This document shows, piece by piece, positions 10,193-19,183 of a stretch of DNA of 64,000 bases. Each line of letters starts with the position of its first letter. Within the stretch, counting starts at the first letter, position 1. The notes under the pieces were generated by a model that made no database searches, was not told the DNA's origin, and was given only the letters and a program-made list of their open reading frames with translations. The stretch is from Arthrobacter frigidicola. GTDB taxonomy: Bacteria; Actinomycetota; Actinomycetes; Actinomycetales; Micrococcaceae. The stretch lies in assembly GCA_003602285.1 (NCBI GenBank), contig QZVU01000010.1:51679-115678 (forward strand), read 5' to 3'. Position numbers and translations under genes: made by a program.

Positions 10193-12668
10193 CGGAGGTC
10201 CCTTCGATAATTTCAACGTCCATCACCCGGTGCACCGAGACAACCTTCTCCACCTGCCGCACCGGATCGAATACCCGCACCCTGCCGCCCGAGACCGACA
10301 GGGGCACGAGCACCTGCCGGACGGCGTTGCCCTGACTGTCGGCGGTTCCGAGGCGGACCGGGGAGCGCTGCCGGATGGCGGTGCGCAGCGTCTCGAGTCC
10401 GAGCAGGGTTTCACATTCGGGGCCCGCCGCCTGGTCGGGTGCCTGCCGGGCACCGGCCCGGAGGGAATCCACCTGGGCGGCGATCTCCTCCTCGGTGATC
10501 GACCAGGGGCCGCGTCGGGTGCGCGCAGGCCCTGCGGGTAGCGCCTGCGATGGGGCCTGCGATGCGGTCGACGGTGGGGCGGGGGCCGGGGGAGGGGCGC
10601 CGCCGGATGCGGCCGGATGCTCGGGAGCGGGCGTGTAGCCGAGGTCCCGCAGCAGCGCCGTGAGCTCGTCGGCGCCGGCGCGGGCCGCCACGACGGTCGG
10701 CGCCAGCTTGACCACGCCCAGCGCTGCGGCCCGTGGGTCGGCAAGCAGGGCCTCGACCGCGGCGTCGTCCTCGGTGCGCAGGTAGCTGCCCGCGCTTCCC
10801 ACCCGGAGGGCACCGTACCGGGCGGCGGTGTCTTCGACGAGGTAGCTGAGTGCCTGGGGCAGCTCGGTTGCCGAATGGCGGGTCAAAAAGGCGAGGATCG
10901 AGCCTGCGTCCTGCCCGGCGTCAAGGGCCGGGCGGAGCGAGGCCGGGGAGAACCGGTAAGTCGTGGCCGGCCCCCGGCCCTCGGGTGCCGCCAGCAGCAG
11001 CAGCTCCCGCGCCACCGCCGGGTCGAGGTACCCGGGTGCGACGGCGGTCAGGTCCGCCTGGACCACGAAATGGCTCACAGGCACCGGGAGGGCTTCCCGG
11101 ACCGCGGCGGCTGCCTCCGGCAGGCGGTCCTGCTGCACGAGCTCCCCGATTGGAGTCAGTGCGCCGCCGCCAAAAAGTCCCAGCGACTCCGCCTCGGCCA
11201 GGATTCCGGGGACGAGCCGTTCGAACCGCCGTCGAAGCCGCGGCTGGTGCCAGGTGAGCCGCGCAGTCAGGGACGGGGCATCGACGCCCGCCGCTGCGGC
11301 GCCGTCGTGCTCAGCGGTCAGTTCGACGGCGGCGTCGAGCACCCGCCGGCGCACGCGGGGTGCGTCGGGGCGGGAGGCCTCGGCGGCCAGCGCATTGATG
11401 GTGGCCCCGTCGGGGGACTTGGTCCCCACCATCGCGGGGGCGCGGTCGAGGTCGAGCCAGCCGCCGGCCAGTGCCAGCCACAGCGCCTCCCGGTCGCCGG
11501 CGGCGGCTGCGGCCGTTCCGGTGGGCTTCCACCGTGAGTCGTCGACGTCGAGCCCGAGCAGGCCCGCCCCGGCGGCCAGTTCAAGGAGCCACGGCGTGCC
11601 GGCCGGCTCGACCTGCAGCGCCTCGGTCAGCCGCTTCACCTCCCGCACGCCGACGCCGCCCGAGCGCAGGGTGGCCACCGGGGTGGGCCCGCCGGGGGAC
11701 AGCAGGGCATCAACGAGGCGCAGGGTCTCGGCGAGGGCGCTGTGGGCGGCATTGTCACGGACCGCAGGGCGCACCGGGCGGAGCCCGGGATCCGGTGGCG
11801 CGGCCTGCAGCGAGGCGGCGACCCGGTGCCCGCGCACCGCCCGGCCGACGCTGCGGGGCAGCTCGACGTGGGCGACGTCGAGCGGGGCAAGCAGCCCGTG
11901 CCCGAGCAGCCAGTCCACCGGAGCCGCGGCGTGCCCGGGCCGGTACCCGGCGCGGGCGGCGGCGGGAACGACGCCCACGGGTGCTCCGGCGAGCCGCTCA
12001 AGCAGCTCCGTAGTGCCCGTCGGGGCCGCGGTCAGCAGGAGTTTCCAGTCCGCCGGACGTCCGACCGCGCCGGACAGCTCACGAGCCGCGGCCTCAGGAT
12101 CCGGGGTCGGACCCAGGGCGACGCCGAGCGACCGCACCCGATCGACGGCCTCCACAAGCTGCCCGCCAAAGCCCGGCAGGACTCGGACGAGGGTCTCGAG
12201 GGGGCGGCCCAGGCCGGCGGGGTAGGGTCCGAGCGCCTCGGCCAGCGCGCCGACGGGAACGTAGGAGGGACCGGCCGGTGCCCGGCCGTTCGGCTCTCCG
12301 TCCTGCGGCTCTCCGTCCTGCAACACCGGGGGAGCCTGCAGCAGGGCCCGTGCGGTGAGCTGAGCCAGGAACGGCTCGAGCACCGGGTGTTCCGCGCCGC
12401 CGAGGAGGGCGCCCAGCGTGGCGGCGTCCACGCCGGTGCCGCCGGTGTCCTCGGCGGCGATGAGTACCGCTTCGAGGACCTGGAGCTGCGGTTCGGTGAG
12501 GTTTTCGAGTGCCCGCTGGAGGCTGGCGCGCGTTGAGGCCCGGGCGGCCAGGGCGGCGAAGTCCGGGACGGGCGGCAGGGACAGATCGGGGCGTGCCGAA
12601 AGAAGGCTGCGCAGATCGGAGTCGCTGCGGGCGGCCAACTCCTCGGCCAGGGCGCGGATTGCGGACAT
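10185..12668 (-). CDS. Helicase-associated domain-containing protein
   Basis: 827 residues, Ala/Leu/Pro-rich. The N-terminal part has HTH-like helical repeats (for example LTEPQLQVLEAVLIA). The central and C-terminal part carries the Helicase_C_3 (XPB/Ssl2 N-terminal-like) region with FVVQADLTAVAPGYLDP, FSPASLRPALDAG and YLVEDTAARYG. No Walker motifs are seen, so it is not a helicase itself. It overlaps the XPB gene by eight bases and is probably its partner or a DNA-binding accessory subunit. A 12-base tandem repeat near 12295 gives the duplicated DGEPQ/DGEPN. The gene pair is widespread in actinobacteria, and its joint function is an open question. Confidence 0.85.
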   Translation of the reverse strand: MSAIRALAEELAARSDSDLRSLLSARPDLSLPPVPDFAALAARASTRASLQRALENLTEPQLQVLEAVLIAAEDTGGTGVDAATLGALLGGAEHPVLEPFLAQLTARALLQAPPVLQDGEPQDGEPNGRAPAGPSYVPVGALAEALGPYPAGLGRPLETLVRVLPGFGGQLVEAVDRVRSLGVALGPTPDPEAAARELSGAVGRPADWKLLLTAAPTGTTELLERLAGAPVGVVPAAARAGYRPGHAAAPVDWLLGHGLLAPLDVAHVELPRSVGRAVRGHRVAASLQAAPPDPGLRPVRPAVRDNAAHSALAETLRLVDALLSPGGPTPVATLRSGGVGVREVKRLTEALQVEPAGTPWLLELAAGAGLLGLDVDDSRWKPTGTAAAAAGDREALWLALAGGWLDLDRAPAMVGTKSPDGATINALAAEASRPDAPRVRRRVLDAAVELTAEHDGAAAAGVDAPSLTARLTWHQPRLRRRFERLVPGILAEAESLGLFGGGALTPIGELVQQDRLPEAAAAVREALPVPVSHFVVQADLTAVAPGYLDPAVARELLLLAAPEGRGPATTYRFSPASLRPALDAGQDAGSILAFLTRHSATELPQALSYLVEDTAARYGALRVGSAGSYLRTEDDAAVEALLADPRAAALGVVKLAPTVVAARAGADELTALLRDLGYTPAPEHPAASGGAPPPAPAPPSTASQAPSQALPAGPARTRRGPWSITEEEIAAQVDSLRAGARQAPDQAAGPECETLLGLETLRTAIRQRSPVRLGTADSQGNAVRQVLVPLSVSGGRVRVFDPVRQVEKVVSVHRVMDVEIIEGTSDG

Positions 12669-12722
12669 TACCTACAGGTTACCCGGCGGGCGGGAGGCGT
12701 TGGTGCGGCGGGGGCCGGTACC

Positions 12723-12971
12723 TCAGCTCCTGCGGCGCGTGATGACCGCGCCAAGGACCAGGGCGGTCATCAGCAGGAAACCCAGCGGCAGCAGGATAAA
12801 CGCCGCGTAGACGAAGCCCGGCCAGGCGGATCCCTGCAGCCAGGCTCCCACAAGGACCGCAATCAGTGAGGCCAGACCAAGCGCTGCGCAGCTGACGGCG
12901 GCGAGCACCAGGGCGGTGCGCCCGCGCTGCGGTGCGGCGGCCGGCGGGGTTGAGATCTGAGAGGCGTCCAT
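12723..12971 (-). CDS. Small two-pass membrane protein
   Basis: 82 residues from the ATG at 12971 (the frame extends six codons further). A short polar N-terminus is followed by two hydrophobic segments (ALVLAAVSCAALGLASLIAV and YAAFILLPLGFLLMTALVLG) and a basic end, TRRRS. No family is recognised. It sits immediately upstream, on the same strand, of the helicase-associated gene and is divergent from the cold-shock gene. It is typical of uncharacterised small actinobacterial membrane proteins. Confidence 0.65.
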   Translation of the reverse strand: MDASQISTPPAAAPQRGRTALVLAAVSCAALGLASLIAVLVGAWLQGSAWPGFVYAAFILLPLGFLLMTALVLGAVITRRRS

Positions 12972-13143
12972 AACGCTTACAGCGTACAAGAACGCCCGCG
13001 CACACGAGTAAGCGCCGAGGGGATATTCTTTTATCTTAAAGACCTCCCCGGCAGTGGCCGCCAGGGCAGAATCCTGCCGCAGCGCCGGGCTCCCCCAGAC
13101 AGCAGGCGGACACCGCCCCAGCAGACCAAGAAGAGGTAACTAC

Positions 13144-13527
13144 GTGCCCATCGGCAAAGTGAAATGGTTCGACGCTGAGAAGGGCTTCGGCTTCGTCGCC
13201 ACCGACGACGGCAAAGAGGTCTTCCTCCACGCTTCCGCCCTGCCTGCCGGCGTGACCGAGGTCAAGGTCGGCACGAAACTCGAATTCGGAGTCGCCGATG
13301 GCCGGCGGGGGCTTCAGGCCCTCTCGGCTCGAATCCTTGAGGCGGCGCCTTCGGTGGTCAAGGGCACCCGTAAGAAGGCCGACGACATGGCGGTCATCAC
13401 CGAGGACCTCATCAAACTGCTCGACGGTGTGTCCAACGGGCTGCGCAAGGGCCGCTACCCGGAGAAGTCCCACGCGTCGAAGGTCGCTGCCGTGCTGCGC
13501 GCAGTCGCCGACGACCTGGACGCGTAG
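13144..13527 (+). CDS. Cold-shock domain protein with C-terminal extension
   Basis: 127 residues. Residues 1 to about 65 form a cold-shock domain with both RNA-binding motifs, GKVKWFDAEKGFGFV and VFLHASAL. A further about 60 residues at the C-terminus (KGTRKKADDMAVITEDLIKL onward) are helical and not part of canonical CspA, which has about 67 to 70 residues. The start is GTG at 13144 with GAAGAGG upstream. The open frame reaches 13054 but that part is unrelated. A leader of about 120 bases after an AT-rich segment (GATATTCTTTTATC near 13021) could support cold-dependent control. The next gene (DUF3027) begins seven bases after its stop. Confidence 0.93.
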   Translation: MPIGKVKWFDAEKGFGFVATDDGKEVFLHASALPAGVTEVKVGTKLEFGVADGRRGLQALSARILEAAPSVVKGTRKKADDMAVITEDLIKLLDGVSNGLRKGRYPEKSHASKVAAVLRAVADDLDA

Positions 13528-13533
13528 GCCGCC

Positions 13534-14286
13534 GTGATCCCCGCCCGCACCGACGCCCCGGAGACCGATCCCGCCACGGACGCGGTCGACGCCGATGCTC
13601 CCCTGAAACGCCGGCCCGTCCGTCGGCAGGCTAAGCCCGACGCCGTGCTCGCGGCCGCCGTCGATTTCGCGCGGGAGGGCGTCCTTCAGGTTGCCCCGGC
13701 CGAGCAGGTCGGTGGGCACGTCACCTCCTACCCGGAGGGTGAGCGCCTCACGACCCACCGTTTCGAGGCCTTCGTCCCCGGCTACGGGAACTGGCACTGG
13801 TTCATCACCTTGGCCCGCGTGGCGCGCAGCAAGGAGCCGACGATCTGCGAGGTCGGCCTCCTGCCTTCGGAGACGGCGCTGCTGGCACCTGAGTGGCTGC
13901 CCTGGTCTGAACGGGTGCGCCCCGAGGACCACGAGGACGCCGCCGACACGGCGGCCCCCGGCGAGCCGACCGCCGAGCCGGCTGCCGATCCGGCGGCCCA
14001 GGATTCAGCCTCCGCGGAGCCGGTTCCGGAAACCGACGGCGGTAGCTTCGAGCCGGGCACTGACCAGGCTCCCGACGACACTGACCGCACCGCCGACGAG
14101 CCTGCGGCCGAGAACGCCGACGAGCCTGCGGCCGAGAACGCCGACGGGCCTGCGGCCGAGGACGCTGCCGGGGAGCCAGAGCTTAACAACGCCGCCGCTG
14201 ACGGCGGTTCCGAACCGGACGGGGCGGGGCCGTCCGAGGCTGGGCCCGCCTTCGCGGAGCCTTCCACCCTGGGCCGGGACGACTAG
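13534..14286 (+). CDS. DUF3027 domain-containing protein
   Basis: 250 residues. The N-terminal about 135 residues carry the DUF3027 pattern with GHVTSYPEGERLTTHRFEA, GYGNWHWFITLARVARSK and LPWSERVRPED. This family is confined to actinobacteria and its role is unknown. The remainder is a disordered Ala/Glu/Asp/Pro tail that includes three copies of an eight-residue DEPAAENA-like unit encoded by a 24-base tandem repeat. The start is GTG six bases after the cold-shock gene stop, so co-transcription is likely. Conservation of the csp-DUF3027 pair in relatives suggests a link to RNA metabolism, which is inference. Confidence 0.85.
   Translation: MIPARTDAPETDPATDAVDADAPLKRRPVRRQAKPDAVLAAAVDFAREGVLQVAPAEQVGGHVTSYPEGERLTTHRFEAFVPGYGNWHWFITLARVARSKEPTICEVGLLPSETALLAPEWLPWSERVRPEDHEDAADTAAPGEPTAEPAADPAAQDSASAEPVPETDGGSFEPGTDQAPDDTDRTADEPAAENADEPAAENADGPAAEDAAGEPELNNAAADGGSEPDGAGPSEAGPAFAEPSTLGRDD
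14092..14163 (+). repeat. Three 24-base tandem repeats inside the DUF3027 gene
   Basis: Three consecutive units starting GCCGACGAGCCTGCGGCCGA. The first two are identical and the third has two changes. Each encodes one ADEPAAEN-type octapeptide, so repeat number can vary without a frameshift. Confidence 0.9.
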
Positions 14287-14328
14287 CGCCTTGCCTTCGA
14301 GGGGTCCGGACGGTCCGGGAGTGCGCTG

Positions 14329-15603
14329 ATGAGCACGTTCCGGTCGCTGCGCATCCCGAACTACCGCCGGTGGTTCATCGGCGCCTCGATCTCCAATATC
14401 GGGACGTGGATGCAGCGCACGGCCCAGGACTGGCTCGTCTACGACATCCTGACCGACCAGAACGCCTCCGCCCTCGGCATCGTCCTGGCCCTCCAGCTCG
14501 GCCCGCAGCTGCTGATCTCGCCTCTGGCCGGGCTGGTCGCCGACACGGTTGACCGCCGGAAGCTGCTGCAGGCGACGCAGGTCCTCATGGCGGTGCTCGC
14601 CGTCGGGCTCGGCCTGCTGGTCGTGCTTGGCATGGCCGAACTCTGGCACGTCTATGCCTTCGCCCTCGCCCTCGGCGTCGTGTCCGCCTTCGACGCGCCG
14701 GCGAGGCAAACCTTCACCTCGGAGCTGGTGCGCGATGAGTACCTGCCCAACGCCGTGGCCCTCAACAGCGCCTCCTTCAACGCCGCCCGCCTCGTCGGCC
14801 CCGCCGTCGCCGGGCTGCTGACCGCCGCCGTCGGGCCCGGGTGGGTGTTCCTGATCAACGCGCTCACCTTCGGCGCCATGGTGTACACCCTGCTGGTGCT
14901 CCGCACCCCCGACCTGCAGGTCCAACCCAAATCGCCACCGGGCAAGGGGCGCATCCGGGAGGGCTTCCGGTATGTGCGGGGCCGGCCCGACCTGATGATG
15001 GTGCTGCTCACGATCTTCCTTGTCGGTACCTTCGGCCTGAACTTCGCAGTGTTCATTGCCGCCATGGCCCGCACCGAGTTCGGCCAGGGCGCCGGGGTGT
15101 TCGGGGTGCTGTCCTCGGTCATGGCGATCGGATCGGTCGTCGGGGCGCTGCTGTCGGCCCGGCGGGAGCAGCCCCGGCTGCGGTTCGTCTTCGGTGCCGC
15201 CGGAGCCTTCGGCGCGGCATGCGTCCTGGCGGCGCTCGCACCGAACCTGATCCTCTTCGGCCTCGCACTGGTCCCCGTCGGCCTGTTCGCCCTCACGCTT
15301 CTCACCAGTGCCAACGCCTACGTGCAGACCACCACGGAGCAGGTGATGCGCGGGCGGGTGATGGCGCTGTACCTGGCGATCTTCCTGGGCGGGACACCGC
15401 TCGGGGCGCCCGTCGTCGGCTGGGTCTCGGATGCCTTCGGCCCGCGCTGGAGCCTCGGCGTCGCCGCAGCCTCAGGGCTGGTGGCGGCGGCCGCCGGGCT
15501 GTTCTGGGCCTGGCGGTACCACGAGGTCCGGATCCGGTACGACCGGTACGCACCCCGGCGGCTGAGGATCACGCACGAGGCGCCGCAGGCCTCCGGGGAC
15601 TGA
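14329..15603 (+). CDS. MFS transporter (MFS_3 / EntS-like)
   Basis: 424 residues, about 12 membrane segments. The N-terminus FRSLRIPNYRRWFIGASISNIGTWMQ and the loop GLVADTVDRRKLLQATQ are typical of MFS_3 exporters related to the enterobactin exporter EntS. The substrate is not predictable, since members move siderophores and varied drugs. The start ATG is preceded by CCGGGAG. It follows DUF3027 on the same strand with a 42-base gap and converges on serC. Confidence 0.88.
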   Translation: MSTFRSLRIPNYRRWFIGASISNIGTWMQRTAQDWLVYDILTDQNASALGIVLALQLGPQLLISPLAGLVADTVDRRKLLQATQVLMAVLAVGLGLLVVLGMAELWHVYAFALALGVVSAFDAPARQTFTSELVRDEYLPNAVALNSASFNAARLVGPAVAGLLTAAVGPGWVFLINALTFGAMVYTLLVLRTPDLQVQPKSPPGKGRIREGFRYVRGRPDLMMVLLTIFLVGTFGLNFAVFIAAMARTEFGQGAGVFGVLSSVMAIGSVVGALLSARREQPRLRFVFGAAGAFGAACVLAALAPNLILFGLALVPVGLFALTLLTSANAYVQTTTEQVMRGRVMALYLAIFLGGTPLGAPVVGWVSDAFGPRWSLGVAAASGLVAAAAGLFWAWRYHEVRIRYDRYAPRRLRITHEAPQASGD

Positions 15604-15626
15604 CCTGCCTCACACCCGCGTCGGTC

Positions 15627-16844
<1,218 letters not shown>

Positions 16845-17020
16845 TTATTTGTGAAGTCCGGCAGGGCCCCGGGTGCGGGGGCTCACTGGATTGCCGGGGC
16901 GCGAGCTGAATAGGTTAACCTGAGGGGGCGTAGGGACGCGGTCGGCCCCACCCGGACGTGCTGCAGCACGCGCTTTCCTTACCTGCCCCGCACTGTGCCG
17001 TACCTAGGAGCCGAACGGTT

Positions 17021-17716
17021 ATGACGGATCTCATCGATACCACCGAGATGTACCTGCGGACCATCCTTGAGCTCGAGGAAGAGAACATCGTTGCCCTCCG
17101 GGCCCGCATCGCCGAACGGCTGCGCCATTCCGGTCCGACGGTGTCCCAGACAATCGGGCGGATGGAACGCGATGGGCTCGTCGTCGTCTCGGGGGACCGA
17201 CACCTTGAACTGACAGAGCTCGGCCGGCGCCGCGCCACCGGGGTGATGCGTAAGCACCGGCTGGCCGAACGGCTGCTGAGCGACGTCATCGGCCTCGACT
17301 GGGCGTACGTGCATGAAGAGGCCTGCCGGTGGGAACACGTCATGAGCGAGCGGGTCGAACGGCGGCTCTACGAACTGCTCGGCCAGCCCTCCCAGTCGCC
17401 CTACGGCAACCCTATCCCCGGCCTTGAAGCCATCGGAGGGGTGGCCTCCGAGTTCACGACCGACGGCATGACGACGCTGCTTGCGGCAATGGACGATTAC
17501 CGGCCGGGCTCCTCGGTCACCCTGCTGCGCCTCGCCGAGCCGATCCAGGTCGACCCGGAACTCCTCTCGCAACTGGCCGAGGGCGGCCTGCGCCCCGGGG
17601 CTTCACTCAACCTCGAGTCTGTGGGCGGGTACGTCTCGGTCCGGGTTCCCGGCGTCGAGGGCGCCCTTGAACTGCCGCCCGAGGTCGCCGCACACGTCTT
17701 CGTCGCCGTCGCCTAG
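17021..17716 (+). CDS. DtxR/IdeR-family metal-dependent transcriptional repressor
   Basis: 231 residues from the ATG at 17021, which aligns residue for residue with diphtheria DtxR. Visible are Met10, His79, Glu83, His98, Cys102, Glu105 and His106, so both metal sites look intact and the Fe(II)-type ligand set (including Cys102) is kept. The N-terminal winged helix (AERLRHSGPTVSQTIGRMERDGLV) binds DNA, and residues about 150 to 231 form the SH3-like domain (ALELPPEVAAHVFV). It is expected to repress iron uptake genes when iron is sufficient. The open frame extends to 16958, but numbering supports the internal ATG. Confidence 0.95.
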   Translation: MTDLIDTTEMYLRTILELEEENIVALRARIAERLRHSGPTVSQTIGRMERDGLVVVSGDRHLELTELGRRRATGVMRKHRLAERLLSDVIGLDWAYVHEEACRWEHVMSERVERRLYELLGQPSQSPYGNPIPGLEAIGGVASEFTTDGMTTLLAAMDDYRPGSSVTLLRLAEPIQVDPELLSQLAEGGLRPGASLNLESVGGYVSVRVPGVEGALELPPEVAAHVFVAVA

Positions 17717-18137
17717 CGCAAACAGGCATTCCGCCGTCCGCTCATCGTGGGCGGGCCCTCGGGCGTTCCGCTGATCTGTTGTGCCGGCCCGACGTGCCGG
17801 CCTGTGTGCTGCTCCATGCGCACCCCGTCGTGCCGCCCGGGCCGCCGACCCGTTGTGGCGACCCGGTCTGCCGACCCGATTCGGCGACCCGGTTTGGCGG
17901 CGTTTGCCGGCCCGCTTGCTGGCCCGTTTGCTGACCCGTTTTGCCGCCGGGGCATGATGCTGTGAGACTGTTCCCGATCGTCTCCTGATCCCCGCGCAGC
18001 CGCGGGGACAAGCCCGCCCTCGGCGCCGGCCCGCAGGAGCGCACAGCATTTTCGCTCCCGGGACGCGTCCGCCGCTGCGGCGCCCTCGGTGCGGCCTGCC
18101 CAACGCCGGGCGGGCAACGGCAGTGAAAGGGGACAAC
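17717..18137. other. Intergenic region with degenerate 12-base repeats (421 bases)
   Basis: No supported gene. The left part (about 17840 to 17945) is a run of imperfect repeats around TGCCGACCCG, including three near-consecutive 12-base units TGCCGGCCCGCT, TGCTGGCCCGTT and TGCTGACCCGTT. The right part is GC-rich and probably holds the promoter and leader of the M23 peptidase gene. The conserved core of a ydaO riboswitch, clear upstream of the NlpC genes, is not seen here. Long frames on the minus strand are Arg/Gly-rich by-products of composition. Confidence 0.6.
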
Positions 18138-18902
18138 ATGCCGAAACACCGGGTCTCGGGCCGCCGCCGCGCGGAACCCGCCCAGCCCGCGCCGCGGCCG
18201 CGGGACGCGCACCGGACCAGCAGGCGCCGCAACGGCCGGTGGGCCGGTGGCTCAGCGGACCGGGCCGGACAGAGGCTGGCCATGGCCGCGGCAGTCTCGG
18301 GGCTGGCCCTGATGGCGGCCCTGCCGACCACGGCCGCAGGCACCTCGGCCTCGGCCGCCGGAACCGTGCCGGCCCGGCAGGAGGTCCGCGCTCCGGAATC
18401 GGCAAGCATCAGCTTCACCCCCGTTCCCGTTCGGGGTTCCCAGGACTTCGACACCCAGCTTCGGGCCATCGTTGCCGCCTCTGACCGGCCGGGGGTGCCG
18501 CTGGGCGTGAAGGGCTCCCTGACCGGGCCGCTCAAGACCCTGAAGGGCACCTCCGGGTTCGGCCACCGCGTCAGCCCGATGACGGGGCTTGCCGGGGAAT
18601 TCCACTCGGGGCAGGACTTCAGCGCCGCCTGCGGCACAGAGGTTCGGGCCGCCGCCGACGGGACCGTGGTATCCGCCGGGTGGCATCCCTACGGCGGCGG
18701 CAACCGGGTCGTCCTCGACCACGGCAACGGCCTCGAGACGACCTACAACCACCTCGCCTCGATGGAGGTTGCCAAGGGGGACGTCATCCGGCGGGGAGCG
18801 TTGGTCGGAACCAGCGGCAGCACCGGCTCCTCCACCGGATGCCACCTCCATTTTGAGGTCCTAATTAGCGGGCGTCCGGTCGACCCAATGGGCTGGCTTT
18901 AA
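18138..18902 (+). CDS. Secreted M23-family metallopeptidase (peptidoglycan endopeptidase)
   Basis: 254 residues. A very basic N-terminus of about 45 residues is followed by a hydrophobic export segment (LAMAAAVSGLALMAALPTTA), a linker, and an M23/LytM domain in the last about 125 residues. The zinc ligands are visible: His and Asp in EFHSGQDF and the HLHFE motif near the C-terminus. Such enzymes cut peptide cross-links in the cell wall. The start is ATG 18138 behind GAAAGGGG; a GTG 15 bases upstream is less likely. It lies immediately upstream of the riboswitch-controlled NlpC genes, forming a cell-wall hydrolase block. Confidence 0.92.
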   Translation: MPKHRVSGRRRAEPAQPAPRPRDAHRTSRRRNGRWAGGSADRAGQRLAMAAAVSGLALMAALPTTAAGTSASAAGTVPARQEVRAPESASISFTPVPVRGSQDFDTQLRAIVAASDRPGVPLGVKGSLTGPLKTLKGTSGFGHRVSPMTGLAGEFHSGQDFSAACGTEVRAAADGTVVSAGWHPYGGGNRVVLDHGNGLETTYNHLASMEVAKGDVIRRGALVGTSGSTGSSTGCHLHFEVLISGRPVDPMGWL

Positions 18903-19011
18903 GGGACGAAACACGTGTCGTGATCTGAATGTGACAATTGTGATAGATGTGAGGTACGGTACTACTCGTGCCAAATCGTTATAGATTCGGCGCCCTCAAG
19001 CAAATCGCCTA

Positions 19012-19175
19012 GCTCTGCCATTGCCTGAGGTCCGTCCGCACAATTCGCATGGCAGAGGCGGGGGAACCAATTTTTGGGTTTCGTTTAGAAATCCTTGGGG
19101 TTAAGTCGCTGAATTCAGCGGCCGGGTGACTCCCATCCGAATCCGACAGCTCACCTCGCAGGCATTGGGAGAGGC
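19012..19175 (+). ncRNA. Cyclic di-AMP (ydaO-yuaA type) riboswitch
   Basis: The leader contains the conserved core segments in the right order: GCGGGGGAACC, then GGGGTTAAGTCGC, then GGCCGGGTGACTCCCATCCG and CCGACAGCTCACCTCGCAGG, followed by a purine-rich GGGAGAGG close to the start codon. The last block is the strongest signature of actinobacterial ydaO RNAs, which sit upstream of cell-wall hydrolase genes and switch expression off when c-di-AMP is high. The Shine-Dalgarno (19167 to 19174) lies at the 3' edge, so control may act on translation as well as transcription. The exact ends are approximate. Confidence 0.88.
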
Positions 19176-19183
19176 AATCAAAC

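Noticed and set aside
8171-10210. A 679-codon plus-strand frame opposite the XPB helicase
   Set aside because: Composition-driven shadow; XPB motifs on the minus strand are unmistakable.
16912-16921. AGGTTAACCT palindrome upstream of the DtxR gene as an iron box
   Set aside because: The DtxR/IdeR consensus needs AGGTTA and TAACCT separated by three bases. Here the halves are fused, so the match is only partial.
17603-18637. Long minus-strand frames across the intergenic region upstream of the M23 gene, with KRASKRAG-like repeats
   Set aside because: They run over the DtxR end and M23 start, and the peptide repeats simply reflect the 12-base DNA repeats. No ribosome-binding site or family was found.
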